Positions 1-6,361 of a DNA stretch of 6,924 nucleotides are shown here, one piece after another. A program made the position numbers and the translations under genes. The stretch comes from DASZZY01 sp036260395 (GTDB lineage Bacteria; Actinomycetota; UBA4738; CALAEC01): positions 1 through 6,924 of the forward strand of contig DASZZY010000021.1 of the NCBI GenBank assembly GCA_036260395.1, written 5' to 3'. Positions within the stretch are counted from its first letter, which is position 1. The number at the start of each line of letters is the position of its first letter. Under the pieces are notes generated by a model. That model was not told the origin of the DNA. It saw only the letters and a list, made by a program, of their open reading frames with translations, and ran no database searches.

Positions 1-20
1 GGGCGGACCTCGGTCCGCCC
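1..20 (+). terminator. Perfect hairpin, possible terminator of an upstream gene
   Basis: GGGCGGAC (1-8) and GTCCGCCC (13-20) are perfectly complementary around a CTCG loop. The following bases (TCTCGCCGTCTCT) are pyrimidine-rich but are not a true run of T, so this is at best a weak intrinsic terminator, as is common in high-GC genomes. It lies at the window edge, so the stem may extend further upstream and the gene it would end is not visible. It could instead be part of the leader of the gene starting at 55. Confidence 0.45.
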
Positions 21-54
21 TCTCGCCGTCTCTGCCCCCTATCCTGAGGGCCCC

Positions 55-630
55 ATGCAGCCGAACGATCGCGCACGCCGGTTCCGCACCATCGCCGGCT
101 GGTCCCTCGTCGGCGCGGCTGCGGTGATCGTCGCCATCGGCGTCGTCGTGGCGCTCACACGCGACGATGAAGGCTCGGGCCCGTCCTACCGCTTCGCCAC
201 TGAGCGGTTCGTCAACCAGGAGGGCCGCTACTCCTTCTACCACCCGCCGGATTGGGAGGTCGAGGAGGACGAGACCGTGACCCGCGTGCTCAGCCCTGAG
301 GAGCACACCTCCGTGACGTTCGGGCTGGGCGCCGAGGGCGACCTAGAGGCAGCCGAGACCGAGTTCGTCGAACGGGTCCAGGCCACGTACCGCCGGGTCG
401 AGCTGTTCGCCCTCCAACAGCGGGACGTCGGCCCCTACCCGGCCTTGTCGGTCGCCGGCATCGGTACGAACCCCGAGGGCGTGCGGGTCCGCTTCCTGGC
501 CATCACGGTGCGGGCCGGCGAGAGGAACTACTCGATCGGCGTGTTCACCGCCGCCGGGAGCGACCCCGACGAGGTCGTCCCGCCGACCCAGGAGATCGTC
601 AACTCGTTCCGCCGGCTCCCGTCCGGCTAG
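55..630 (+). CDS. Membrane-anchored protein with PsbP-like extracytoplasmic domain
   Basis: This encodes a 191-residue protein of unknown precise function. A short basic N-terminus (RARRFR) is followed by one hydrophobic segment at about residues 13-34, with no lipobox cysteine, so it is probably a signal anchor with the rest of the protein outside the membrane. The outer part starts after a flexible DDEGSG stretch. It contains GRYSFYHPPDWEV (58-70) and ends with EIVNSFRRL (180-188), the pattern of the PsbP/Mog1/DUF1795-like fold found in many small actinobacterial exported proteins and lipoproteins. The ATG at 55 is preceded by GAGGG (46-50), a Shine-Dalgarno match only four bases away. A TATCCT (40-45) could be a -10 element that would give a nearly leaderless transcript. 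The 3' end overlaps the convergent nuclease gene by four bases. The fold assignment comes from short motifs only, and no substrate or partner can be named. Confidence 0.8.
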   Translation: MQPNDRARRFRTIAGWSLVGAAAVIVAIGVVVALTRDDEGSGPSYRFATERFVNQEGRYSFYHPPDWEVEEDETVTRVLSPEEHTSVTFGLGAEGDLEAAETEFVERVQATYRRVELFALQQRDVGPYPALSVAGIGTNPEGVRVRFLAITVRAGERNYSIGVFTAAGSDPDEVVPPTQEIVNSFRRLPSG

Positions 631-1751
631 CGACGCCGCCCGGCACGGTCCGCGTCCGTCAGGTACAGGGCCTTCGTCGTGCGGACCTCTTCGCGGGAGG
701 CCAGCAGGGCATCCTCGACGTGCGGGGGCAGCGTCCGGCTCTCGATGAGGTCGTGGAGCTTCCGGGGGTCGACCGCCAGCACCGACTCGTAGAGGCCCAA
801 CGGCTCCAGGTGCCGGCGGACCGCGGCGGGGTCGGGCGCGGTGTCCACCCGCTGAACGACCTTGATCGCGCCGTCCGACCCGTAGAGCCGTCCGAGGCCG
901 TGCTCCTCGGCGTAGGCCTTGATCGTGGCCGCCAGCTCCTCGAGGCGCCGCCACCGGGCCCGGTCCTCGCGCTTCAGCGCGATCCACTCCTCGACGACCT
1001 CGGCGATCCGCGGCGGGGCGTTCTCGCGCTCGTAGCGATGCCGGAACAGCGGGCACAGGTGCTGGTAGTCGCACCAGTCGCACAGCGGGTTCTCCCGCGG
1101 CTCGAACCGGCCGGCCTCGATCCGCTCGGCGATGTTGGCCACCCGCCGCCGGAGGTTCTCCAGGTCCCCGGCGGTCCGCGACGTGCTCATCCGCTGGCCG
1201 GGGAGCAGGAAGTACAGCGTCAGCCGCTCCGGCTCGATGCCCCACACCTCGCGGGCCGCGTACGCGTAGAGCGAGAGCTGGAGGTCGCCCTCCAGGCGGT
1301 CCCGCGGGGGAAGCCGGCGGTTGGTCTTGTAGTCGATGATCTCGTACCCGCCCCCCGGCAGCCGGTCCATCCGGTCGATGACCCCGGTGAGGGCCACGCC
1401 CTCGACCTCCACGCGGAACCGGAACTCGAGCGCGGCCGGGATGCGGTACCGGTCGGCGTTGTCGCGGTGGTACCGGGCCAGGACCTCCCGGGCGTGCTCC
1501 CGGTACAGGCGCTCCTCCGACGGGTCCACGTACCCCTCCGACACCCACACGTCGTCGAGCGTCTCCCACAGCTCCGGGAGCGGCGGCGCCACGGGCACCG
1601 GGCGGGCGTGGAACCGGTGGAGGGCCTGGTGGAGCGAGTCGCCGAACGCCAGCGCCGGGGACGGGCGGCCCGGCACCCGCTCCTCGTACTGGAAGCGGTA
1701 CTTCGCCGGGCACGTCTCGTACGAGTTGATGCTGGTGTAGGAGAGCTGCAT
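627..1751 (-). CDS. RecB/Cas4-type PD-(D/E)XK nuclease with predicted Fe-S cluster
   Basis: This is a 374-residue predicted DNA nuclease of the RecB-like PD-(D/E)XK superfamily (PDDEXK_1 type). Motifs appear in the expected order: FGDSLHQALHRFH (36-48, active-site His41), GVIDRMD (123-129, metal ligand Asp126), EIIDYKTN (137-144, Asp140 and Lys142), and DLQLSLYAYA (156-165, Gln158). Cys14 together with Cys224-X2-Cys227-X5-Cys233 matches the cysteine spacing that holds a 4Fe-4S cluster in AddB, Cas4 and Dna2-like nucleases. Residues from about 240 to 374 form a charged, mostly helical-looking extension that I do not recognise. The start is supported by AAAGG eight bases upstream of the ATG. 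There is no fused helicase and no cas gene nearby, so a stand-alone role in DNA repair or recombination is more likely than CRISPR adaptation. It is divergent from dnaE across a shared control region, and its stop codon overlaps that of the convergent gene at 55-630. The superfamily is secure; the biological role is inferred. Confidence 0.92.
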   Translation of the reverse strand: MQLSYTSINSYETCPAKYRFQYEERVPGRPSPALAFGDSLHQALHRFHARPVPVAPPLPELWETLDDVWVSEGYVDPSEERLYREHAREVLARYHRDNADRYRIPAALEFRFRVEVEGVALTGVIDRMDRLPGGGYEIIDYKTNRRLPPRDRLEGDLQLSLYAYAAREVWGIEPERLTLYFLLPGQRMSTSRTAGDLENLRRRVANIAERIEAGRFEPRENPLCDWCDYQHLCPLFRHRYERENAPPRIAEVVEEWIALKREDRARWRRLEELAATIKAYAEEHGLGRLYGSDGAIKVVQRVDTAPDPAAVRRHLEPLGLYESVLAVDPRKLHDLIESRTLPPHVEDALLASREEVRTTKALYLTDADRAGRRR

Positions 1752-1762
1752 ATCCAGCGCCT

Positions 1763-1791
1763 TTGACTCGGCCCTGGCCGGAGTATAGAGT
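1763..1791 (+). promoter_or_regulatory. Candidate promoter for dnaE
   Basis: TTGACT (1763-1768) matches the sigma-70-type -35 consensus at five of six positions. Seventeen bases further on, TAGAGT (1786-1791) fits the loose actinobacterial -10 pattern TANNNT. TATAGA (1784-1789) is an alternative -10 with a shorter, 15-base spacer. Transcription would start near 1798, leaving a leader of about 88 bases before dnaE. The call rests on consensus match and placement alone. Confidence 0.5.
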
Positions 1792-1798
1792 TCCGGCC
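1776..1798. promoter_or_regulatory. Inverted repeat surrounding overlapping -10 elements
   Basis: GGCCGGA (1776-1782) and TCCGGCC (1792-1798) are perfect inverted copies separated by nine bases. The spacer GTATAGAGT contains the + strand -10 candidates and most of the - strand one. A dimeric regulator bound here would cover both divergent promoters. GGCC-rich repeats occur by chance in DNA of this composition, so the operator role is only suggested by the exact placement. Confidence 0.4.
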
Positions 1799-1811
1799 GC
1801 AGGGATTACAA
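1782..1811 (-). promoter_or_regulatory. Candidate promoter for the PD-(D/E)XK nuclease gene
   Basis: Read on the - strand, TATACT (complement of 1782-1787) matches the -10 consensus at five of six positions. TTGTAA (complement of 1806-1811) is a four-of-six -35 match with an 18-base spacer. Transcription would begin near 1775, giving a leader of about 24 bases that contains the AAAGG ribosome binding site (1760-1764). The -10 physically overlaps the candidate -10 of dnaE, so the two promoters should compete for RNA polymerase. Confidence 0.5.
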
Positions 1812-1819
1812 GGATGTGA

Positions 1820-1839
1820 TTCTCCACAGGATATCCACA
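1820..1839 (+). promoter_or_regulatory. Two tandem DnaA-box-like sites
   Basis: TTCTCCACA (1820-1828) and ATATCCACA (1831-1839) lie in the same orientation, 11 bases apart start to start, about one helical turn. Each differs from the classic DnaA box TTATCCACA at one position. Against the actinobacterial form TTGTCCACA the first differs at one position and the second at two. They lie just downstream of the candidate dnaE transcription start and upstream of the candidate -35 of the nuclease promoter. DnaA bound here could block dnaE transcription or activate the nuclease gene; both are inferences. Confidence 0.5.
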
Positions 1840-1840
1840 G

Positions 1841-1857
1841 GCCGCGTCGGACGCGGC
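1841..1857. promoter_or_regulatory. 17-base palindrome in the dnaE leader
   Basis: GCCGCGTC and GACGCGGC form a perfect eight-base inverted repeat around a single central G, one base after the second DnaA-box-like site and 28 bases before the dnaE start codon. As DNA it could be a dimer operator. As RNA it could fold with a six-pair GC stem and a five-base loop in the leader. No T run follows, so it is not a terminator. Confidence 0.35.
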
Positions 1858-1885
1858 GGGTAAGCCTGGGGGTCGTCGGGGAGCC

Positions 1886-4800
1886 ATGGGGAGCGCCGGA
1901 AGCTTCGTCCACCTTCACACCCACAGCGAATTCTCGCTGCTCGACGGGGCCTCGAGGATCGGGGAGCTCTTCGAGGCCGCGGCCCGGTTCGAGATGCCGG
2001 CCCTCGGCCTCACCGACCACGGGGTGATGTTCGGGGCCCTGGACTTCTACAAGGCCGGGCGGGGGGCAGGCGTCAAGCCGATCCTCGGCGTGGAGGCCTA
2101 CGTGGCGCCCGGGCGGCGGTTCGACCGGACCCCCGGCGAGGACGAGGAGAAGTACCGCCACCTCACGGTCCTGGCCCGCGACGAGCGCGGCTACCGGAAT
2201 CTCCTGCGGCTGGTCACCGACGCGCACCTCGAGGGGTTCTGGCACCGGCCGCGGATCGACAAGGAGCTCCTGGCCGAGCGGGCCGAGGGCCTGATCGGGT
2301 TCACCGGCTGCCTGGCCGGCGAGGTGTGCCGCCTCCTGCTCGCCGGGCAGGACCGGAAGGCCTACGAGGCCGCGGCCACCTACCGGGACATCTTCGGCCC
2401 GGGCTCGTTCTACGTTGAGCTCCAGGACCACGGCCTCCCCGAGCAGCGCCAGGTGAACCCGAAGCTCGTGAGGCTGGCCCGGGACCTGGGGATCCCGCTG
2501 GTGGCCACCAACGACACCCACTACACGGAGCGGTCGCACGCCCGCGCCCACGACGTCCTGCTGTGCATCCAGCAGCCGGGCAAGGTGCTGGCCGATACCG
2601 ACCGCCTGAAGTTCGACACCGAGGAGTTCTACGTGAAGTCCCCCGCCGAGATGCGGGAGCTGTTCCGCGACCTGCCCGAGGCCTGCGACGCCACGCTGGA
2701 GATCGCCGAGTCAGTGGAGCTGCTGTCGGACCTCGACCGGGCGCTGGTGGAGGAGCGGCCGGCGATGCACGTGCCCCGGTTCGAGCCGCCGGCCGGGCGC
2801 GACCTCGACACGTACCTGCACGAGCTCGTAGAGGACGGAGCCCGGCGGCGGTACGGCGAGATCGCGCCGGAGCTGCGCGACCGGCTGGAGCACGAGCTGG
2901 CCATCATCCGGTCGAAGGGGTTCTCCGGCTACTTCCTGATCGTGTGGGACCTGATCCGGTTCGCCAGGAGCCAGGGGATCCGCGTGGGGCCGGGGCGTGG
3001 CTCCGCGGCGGGCTCCGTCGTGTCGTACTGCCTCGGCATCACCGACCTCGACCCGCTCCGGTACGGGCTGATCTTCGAGCGGTTCCTGAACCCCGAGCGG
3101 AAGCAGATGCCGGACATCGACATGGACTTCGACGAGCGGCGCCGCGACGAGGTCATCCGCTACGTGGCCGAGAAGTACGGCTCCGACCACGTGGCCCAGA
3201 TCGTCACGTTCCAGACCATCAAGGGGAAGCAGGGGATCCGCGACGCCGCGCGCGTGCTGGGGTTCCCGGCGTCGGTGGGCGACCGGCTCTGCAAGATGTA
3301 CCCGCCCGCCGTGCTGGGCCGCGAGAAGACGATCGACGACGCCCTGAAGCTCTCCCAGGAGCTGCGCCAGGCCTACGAGGCCGAGCCGGAGTCGCGGGAG
3401 ATCATCGACACCGCGCGGCAGCTCGAGCTGCTCCGCCGGGAGGACTCGGTCCACGCGGCCGGCGTGGTGATCGGCGACGCCCCGCTCGTGAACTACATGC
3501 CGCTCAAGCTGTCGAAGGACTCCCGCGACGACTCGCGGCGGATCGTCACCCAGCTCGACATGCACCACGTCGAGGAGCTCGGGCTGCTCAAGATGGACTT
3601 CCTGGGCCTGCGCAACCTCTCGGTGATCGAGGACACCGTGCGGATGCTCCGCGAGCAGGGGGTGGACCTCGACATCGACCACGTCCCGCTGGACGACGAC
3701 GCGACGTACGAGATGCTCCGGGACGGCGACACGACCGGGGTGTTCCAGCTCGAGAGCCCCGGGATGCGGTCGCTGATCCGGGACCTGGCCCCGGACCGGT
3801 TCGAGGACCTCATGGCACTCGTGGCGCTGTACCGCCCGGGGCCGCTCGGCGAGGGCATGCACGTCGAGTACACCGAGCGCAAGCACGGCCGGAAGCCGGT
3901 CACGTACCCGCACCCCGACCTGGAGGAGATCCTGGCGGGGACCTACGGCGTGATCGTGTACCAGGAGCAGGTCATGCAGATCGCCGTGCGGATGGCCGGC
4001 TACTCGATGGGGGAGGCCGACGACCTCCGCTCGGCCATGGGCAAGAAGATCCGCGAGAAGCTGGCCAAGCACCAGGAGAAGTTCATCGCCGGCTGCCGCG
4101 AGCGCGGGTACGAGCAGCGGCTCGCCGAGCACATCTTCGACCTCATCACGCCGTTCGCCGACTACGGGTTCAACGCCTCGCACGCCTGCGGGTACGCGTT
4201 CATCGCGTACCAGACCGCCTACCTGAAGGCCCACCACCCGGTGGAGTACATGGCCGCCCTGCTCACGAGCGTGAAGGACGACAAGGACAAGAAGCCCTTC
4301 TACCTGAACGCCTGCCGGCTGATGGGCATCCGCGTGCTGCCACCAGACGTGAACGAGTCGGACCTCGACTTCACGCCGGCGGGGGAGGAGATCCGGTACG
4401 GCCTGTCCGCGGTGCGGAACGTGGGCGCCGGCGCGGTGGGCCAGATCATCGAGGCCCGCCGGACCAAGGGGCGGTTCACCTCGTTCAGCGACTTCTGCAA
4501 GAAGGCTGACCCCGGGATCCTGCACAAGAAGGTGCTCGAGAGCCTGGTGCTGTCCGGGGCGTTCGACGCGCTGGGCTACCGGCGGCGGGCGCTGTTCGAG
4601 GCGTACGAGAAGGTGGCCGGGCCGATCCTGGCCGAGCGGCGGGCCGAGGCCGCCGGGCAGTTCTCGCTGTTCGGCGGCGGGGACGGGGCGACGCACGAGA
4701 TCGACGAGTCCGTGCTCCACGGCGAGGAGTTCGAGAAGGAGGAGCTGCTCCGGCACGAGAAGGGGGTGCTCGGGCAGTACGTCACCGACCACCCGCTGCT

Positions 4801-5410
4801 GGCGGTCCGGGACCGGCTGGCCGCCCAGACCGATCTCGAGATCTCGGAGGTGGCCTCGCTGGGGGACGGCGACGTGGTGACGGTCGGGGGGATCATCACC
4901 GCGGTGGCCCGGCGGTTCAGCCGAAAGGGGGAGCCCTACGTCCTCTTCCGGCTGGAGGACCTGGCCGGCGGCGTGCAGGTGGTGGGGTTCCCGTCGGTGT
5001 ACGAGGCGGCCCAGGACCTGGTGGCGCCGGACCGGATCGTGCTGGTCAAGGGACGGGTCGACCTCCGGGGCCGGGAGCTCCAGCTCGTGGCCTCGGAGAT
5101 CAGGGAGCTGTCGGGGGAGCCGGTTCGGGACGGCGGCAAGCCTCCGCCGCCGCCCGCCGCGGCCCAGCCCCTGGTCCTCGAGGTCCCGACCGAGGAGTGC
5201 ACCAACGGCTTCATCGCCCGCCTCAAGGAGTGCCTGGCGGCCCATCCCGGCGAGGTCCCGGTCGTGCTGCGGCTGGTCTCGGCGGCCGGGGCCAAGACGT
5301 TGCGGCTCTCCGAAGGGTACCGCGTGGACGGCTCGCTCGGGCTCCAGTCCGAGCTCCGCGGCGTCCTCGGCCCGGCGGGGCTCGTCCAGCCGCAGCCCGC
5401 GACGACCTGA
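1886..5410 (+). CDS. dnaE: DNA polymerase III alpha subunit (replicative polymerase, DnaE1 type)
   Basis: This is the catalytic subunit of the replicative polymerase, 1174 residues, a normal length for the DnaE group. The N-terminal PHP domain spans about 1-280. Its nine metal-ligand positions are all present: His11, His13, Asp20, His45 (LTDHG), Glu70 (GVEAYV), His92, Cys142, Asp210 and His212 (NDTHY). The palm includes GPGRGSAAGS (368-377) and PDIDMDF (409-415), with catalytic Asp412 and Asp414, and the third acid Asp571 in KMDFLGLRNL. A helix-hairpin-helix-like stretch lies at about 838-858, followed by the clamp-binding motif QFSLF (925-929). An OB-fold follows at about 995-1070, then a proline-rich linker (PPPPP, 1086-1090) and a C-terminal domain likely to contact the clamp loader. 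The ATG at 1886 has GGGGAG only two bases upstream. No other start lies nearby in frame, and the family N-terminus (FVHLHTHSEFSLLDG) begins right after it. The complete PHP site suggests built-in metal-dependent 3'-5' proofreading, as established for mycobacterial DnaE1. The gene is intact. Confidence 0.98.
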   Translation: MGSAGSFVHLHTHSEFSLLDGASRIGELFEAAARFEMPALGLTDHGVMFGALDFYKAGRGAGVKPILGVEAYVAPGRRFDRTPGEDEEKYRHLTVLARDERGYRNLLRLVTDAHLEGFWHRPRIDKELLAERAEGLIGFTGCLAGEVCRLLLAGQDRKAYEAAATYRDIFGPGSFYVELQDHGLPEQRQVNPKLVRLARDLGIPLVATNDTHYTERSHARAHDVLLCIQQPGKVLADTDRLKFDTEEFYVKSPAEMRELFRDLPEACDATLEIAESVELLSDLDRALVEERPAMHVPRFEPPAGRDLDTYLHELVEDGARRRYGEIAPELRDRLEHELAIIRSKGFSGYFLIVWDLIRFARSQGIRVGPGRGSAAGSVVSYCLGITDLDPLRYGLIFERFLNPERKQMPDIDMDFDERRRDEVIRYVAEKYGSDHVAQIVTFQTIKGKQGIRDAARVLGFPASVGDRLCKMYPPAVLGREKTIDDALKLSQELRQAYEAEPESREIIDTARQLELLRREDSVHAAGVVIGDAPLVNYMPLKLSKDSRDDSRRIVTQLDMHHVEELGLLKMDFLGLRNLSVIEDTVRMLREQGVDLDIDHVPLDDDATYEMLRDGDTTGVFQLESPGMRSLIRDLAPDRFEDLMALVALYRPGPLGEGMHVEYTERKHGRKPVTYPHPDLEEILAGTYGVIVYQEQVMQIAVRMAGYSMGEADDLRSAMGKKIREKLAKHQEKFIAGCRERGYEQRLAEHIFDLITPFADYGFNASHACGYAFIAYQTAYLKAHHPVEYMAALLTSVKDDKDKKPFYLNACRLMGIRVLPPDVNESDLDFTPAGEEIRYGLSAVRNVGAGAVGQIIEARRTKGRFTSFSDFCKKADPGILHKKVLESLVLSGAFDALGYRRRALFEAYEKVAGPILAERRAEAAGQFSLFGGGDGATHEIDESVLHGEEFEKEELLRHEKGVLGQYVTDHPLLAVRDRLAAQTDLEISEVASLGDGDVVTVGGIITAVARRFSRKGEPYVLFRLEDLAGGVQVVGFPSVYEAAQDLVAPDRIVLVKGRVDLRGRELQLVASEIRELSGEPVRDGGKPPPPPAAAQPLVLEVPTEECTNGFIARLKECLAAHPGEVPVVLRLVSAAGAKTLRLSEGYRVDGSLGLQSELRGVLGPAGLVQPQPATT

Positions 5411-5461
5411 TCGCCTGCCGCGCCGTCGGCATGTCAGCGCTGGCCACCACAATGAGCCGAC

Positions 5462-6226
5462 ATGCGACCGGCTTGGCAGTTCGAGTTGGTGCTGTGGCTC
5501 ACGGAAGCGGGGCTTTCAGGGAAGCGCCTGTCCCGGATGCTGGGCATCCCCCTCGCTACTGTCCAGGAGTGGCGCCGCCGCATCGTGTCGGGTGCCCCAC
5601 GGCCGGGAAGTAAGGGGGGGCGAACAACGGCTCGGATTGCCCCCGCTGCGCTGGCGTAGCGCTCGACGAGAAGGCCTACGCATATCTCTTGGGGTCTCTA
5701 CCTCGGTGACGGCCACATCATTCGCGTGAAGCGGAAACCGGGGCTGTACTTGCTGACCATCGCCACGGCCGACCGCTACCCAGGCATCCGGAAGGAGTGC
5801 GAGTCTGCCATCCGCGCGATGCGGCCCACCCGCCAGATCGGCGTCTCACATCGGCCGCAACAGAGATGCGCGGCCACTTAGCGTCTTGGAAGCACTGGCC
5901 GTGTCTGTTTCCACAGCACGGGCCGGGAAGGAAGCACGAGCGCAAGATCGAGCTCGCTACCTGGCAAGCGGAGATCGTGGCGCATCATCCCGAGAAGTTG
6001 TTGCGAGGATTGATCCACTCCGGTGGCTGGCGCGGGATAAACCCAGTAGCGAACGGCTATCCGCGGTATCTCTTCACCAACGTATCCGAGGACATCCGAG
6101 CCATCTTCCTGTCGTGCCTGCGATTCATACGGCGTTCGGTGGCGCCGATCGCGATGGCACACGGTCTCGGTCGCTCGGCGGGAGGCGGTCGCCAAGCTGG
6201 ACCGGGTCATCGGCCCGAAGCGCTGA
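5462..6226 (+). pseudogene. Frameshifted helix-turn-helix / LAGLIDADG-like protein relic
   Basis: The conceptual product of about 250 residues can be read only by changing frame four times. Segment 1 (5462 to about 5614) gives a helix-turn-helix-like start with LSGKRLSRMLGIPLATVQEW. Segment 2 (about 5620-5691) gives CPRCAGVALDEKAYAYLLG. Segment 3 (from 5693) continues GLYLGDGHI. Segment 4, up to about 6120, carries WKHWPCLFPQHGPGRKHE, LLRGLIHSGGWRG and YPRYLFTNVSEDIRAIF. Segment 5 (6122-6226) ends SVARREAVAKLDRVIGPKR and TGA. LLGLYLGDG and LLRGLIHSGG resemble the two LAGLIDADG helices of homing endonucleases. The breaks fall at a seven-G run (5614-5620), a four-G run (5691-5694), somewhere in 5835-5881, and next to 6121. 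Base composition is about 59% GC over 5941-6060 against 73% in a counted stretch of dnaE, consistent with transfer. Family recognition is from remembered motifs. An intact ancestor could have been a homing-type endonuclease or a DNA-binding regulator. Clustered sequencing errors are less likely because the neighbouring dnaE, rich in G runs, is intact. Confidence 0.78.
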
Positions 6227-6245
6227 GTCGCGTAGACTAAGTACA

Positions 6246-6331
6246 GCCGGGGTGCATGGAATCTGGTAGACAGGATGGATTCAAAATCCATTGGGCGAAA
6301 GCCCGTGCGGGTTCGAATCCCGCCCCCGGCA
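6246..6331 (+). tRNA. tRNA-Leu (anticodon CAA)
   Basis: An 86-base class II tRNA that reads UUG codons. The acceptor stem GCCGGGG (6246-6252) pairs perfectly with CCCCGGC (6324-6330), and A6331 is the discriminator base. The anticodon arm is ATGGA/TCCAT around the loop TTCAAAA, with CAA at 6282-6284. A long variable arm has the stem GGGC-GAAA-GCCC (6293-6304), as expected for leucine. The T arm is GCGGG-TTCGAAT-CCCGC (6307-6323). CCA is not encoded. The D-arm is unusual: a CTG/CAG-type three-pair stem forms only if A6256 is bulged out (C6255-G6273, T6257-A6272, G6258-C6271). TAGACT (6233-6238) could be a -10 element for this gene, but I see no good -35. Confidence 0.93.
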
Positions 6332-6361
6332 CTTCCGCTCGGCCTCGTATAGAAAGGCCCC

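Noticed and set aside
1347..1360. CCCGCCCCCCGGCA, nearly identical to the 3' end of the tRNA, as a possible attachment-site copy
   Set aside because: It codes for a Gly-rich turn in the nuclease, is mostly C and G, and lies inside an intact gene far from the tRNA. It is best explained by chance.
720..1766. A 348-residue + strand reading frame opposite the nuclease gene
   Set aside because: The - strand frame has the full PD-(D/E)XK motif set. The + strand product is a low-complexity mix of Arg, Val, Pro and Leu, as expected of a GC-rich shadow frame.
1220..2551. - strand frames spanning the nuclease/dnaE control region
   Set aside because: They cross two well-supported genes in other frames and contain no recognisable protein motif.
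5416..5431. TGCCG-CGCCGT-CGGCA hairpin just after the dnaE stop as a terminator
   Set aside because: The stem has only five pairs and no T-rich tail follows; such stems are common by chance at this GC content.
2711..5452. A 913-residue - strand reading frame opposite dnaE
   Set aside because: It is biased in composition, has no recognisable domain, and lies wholly opposite an intact, conserved dnaE; high GC suppresses stop codons in this frame.
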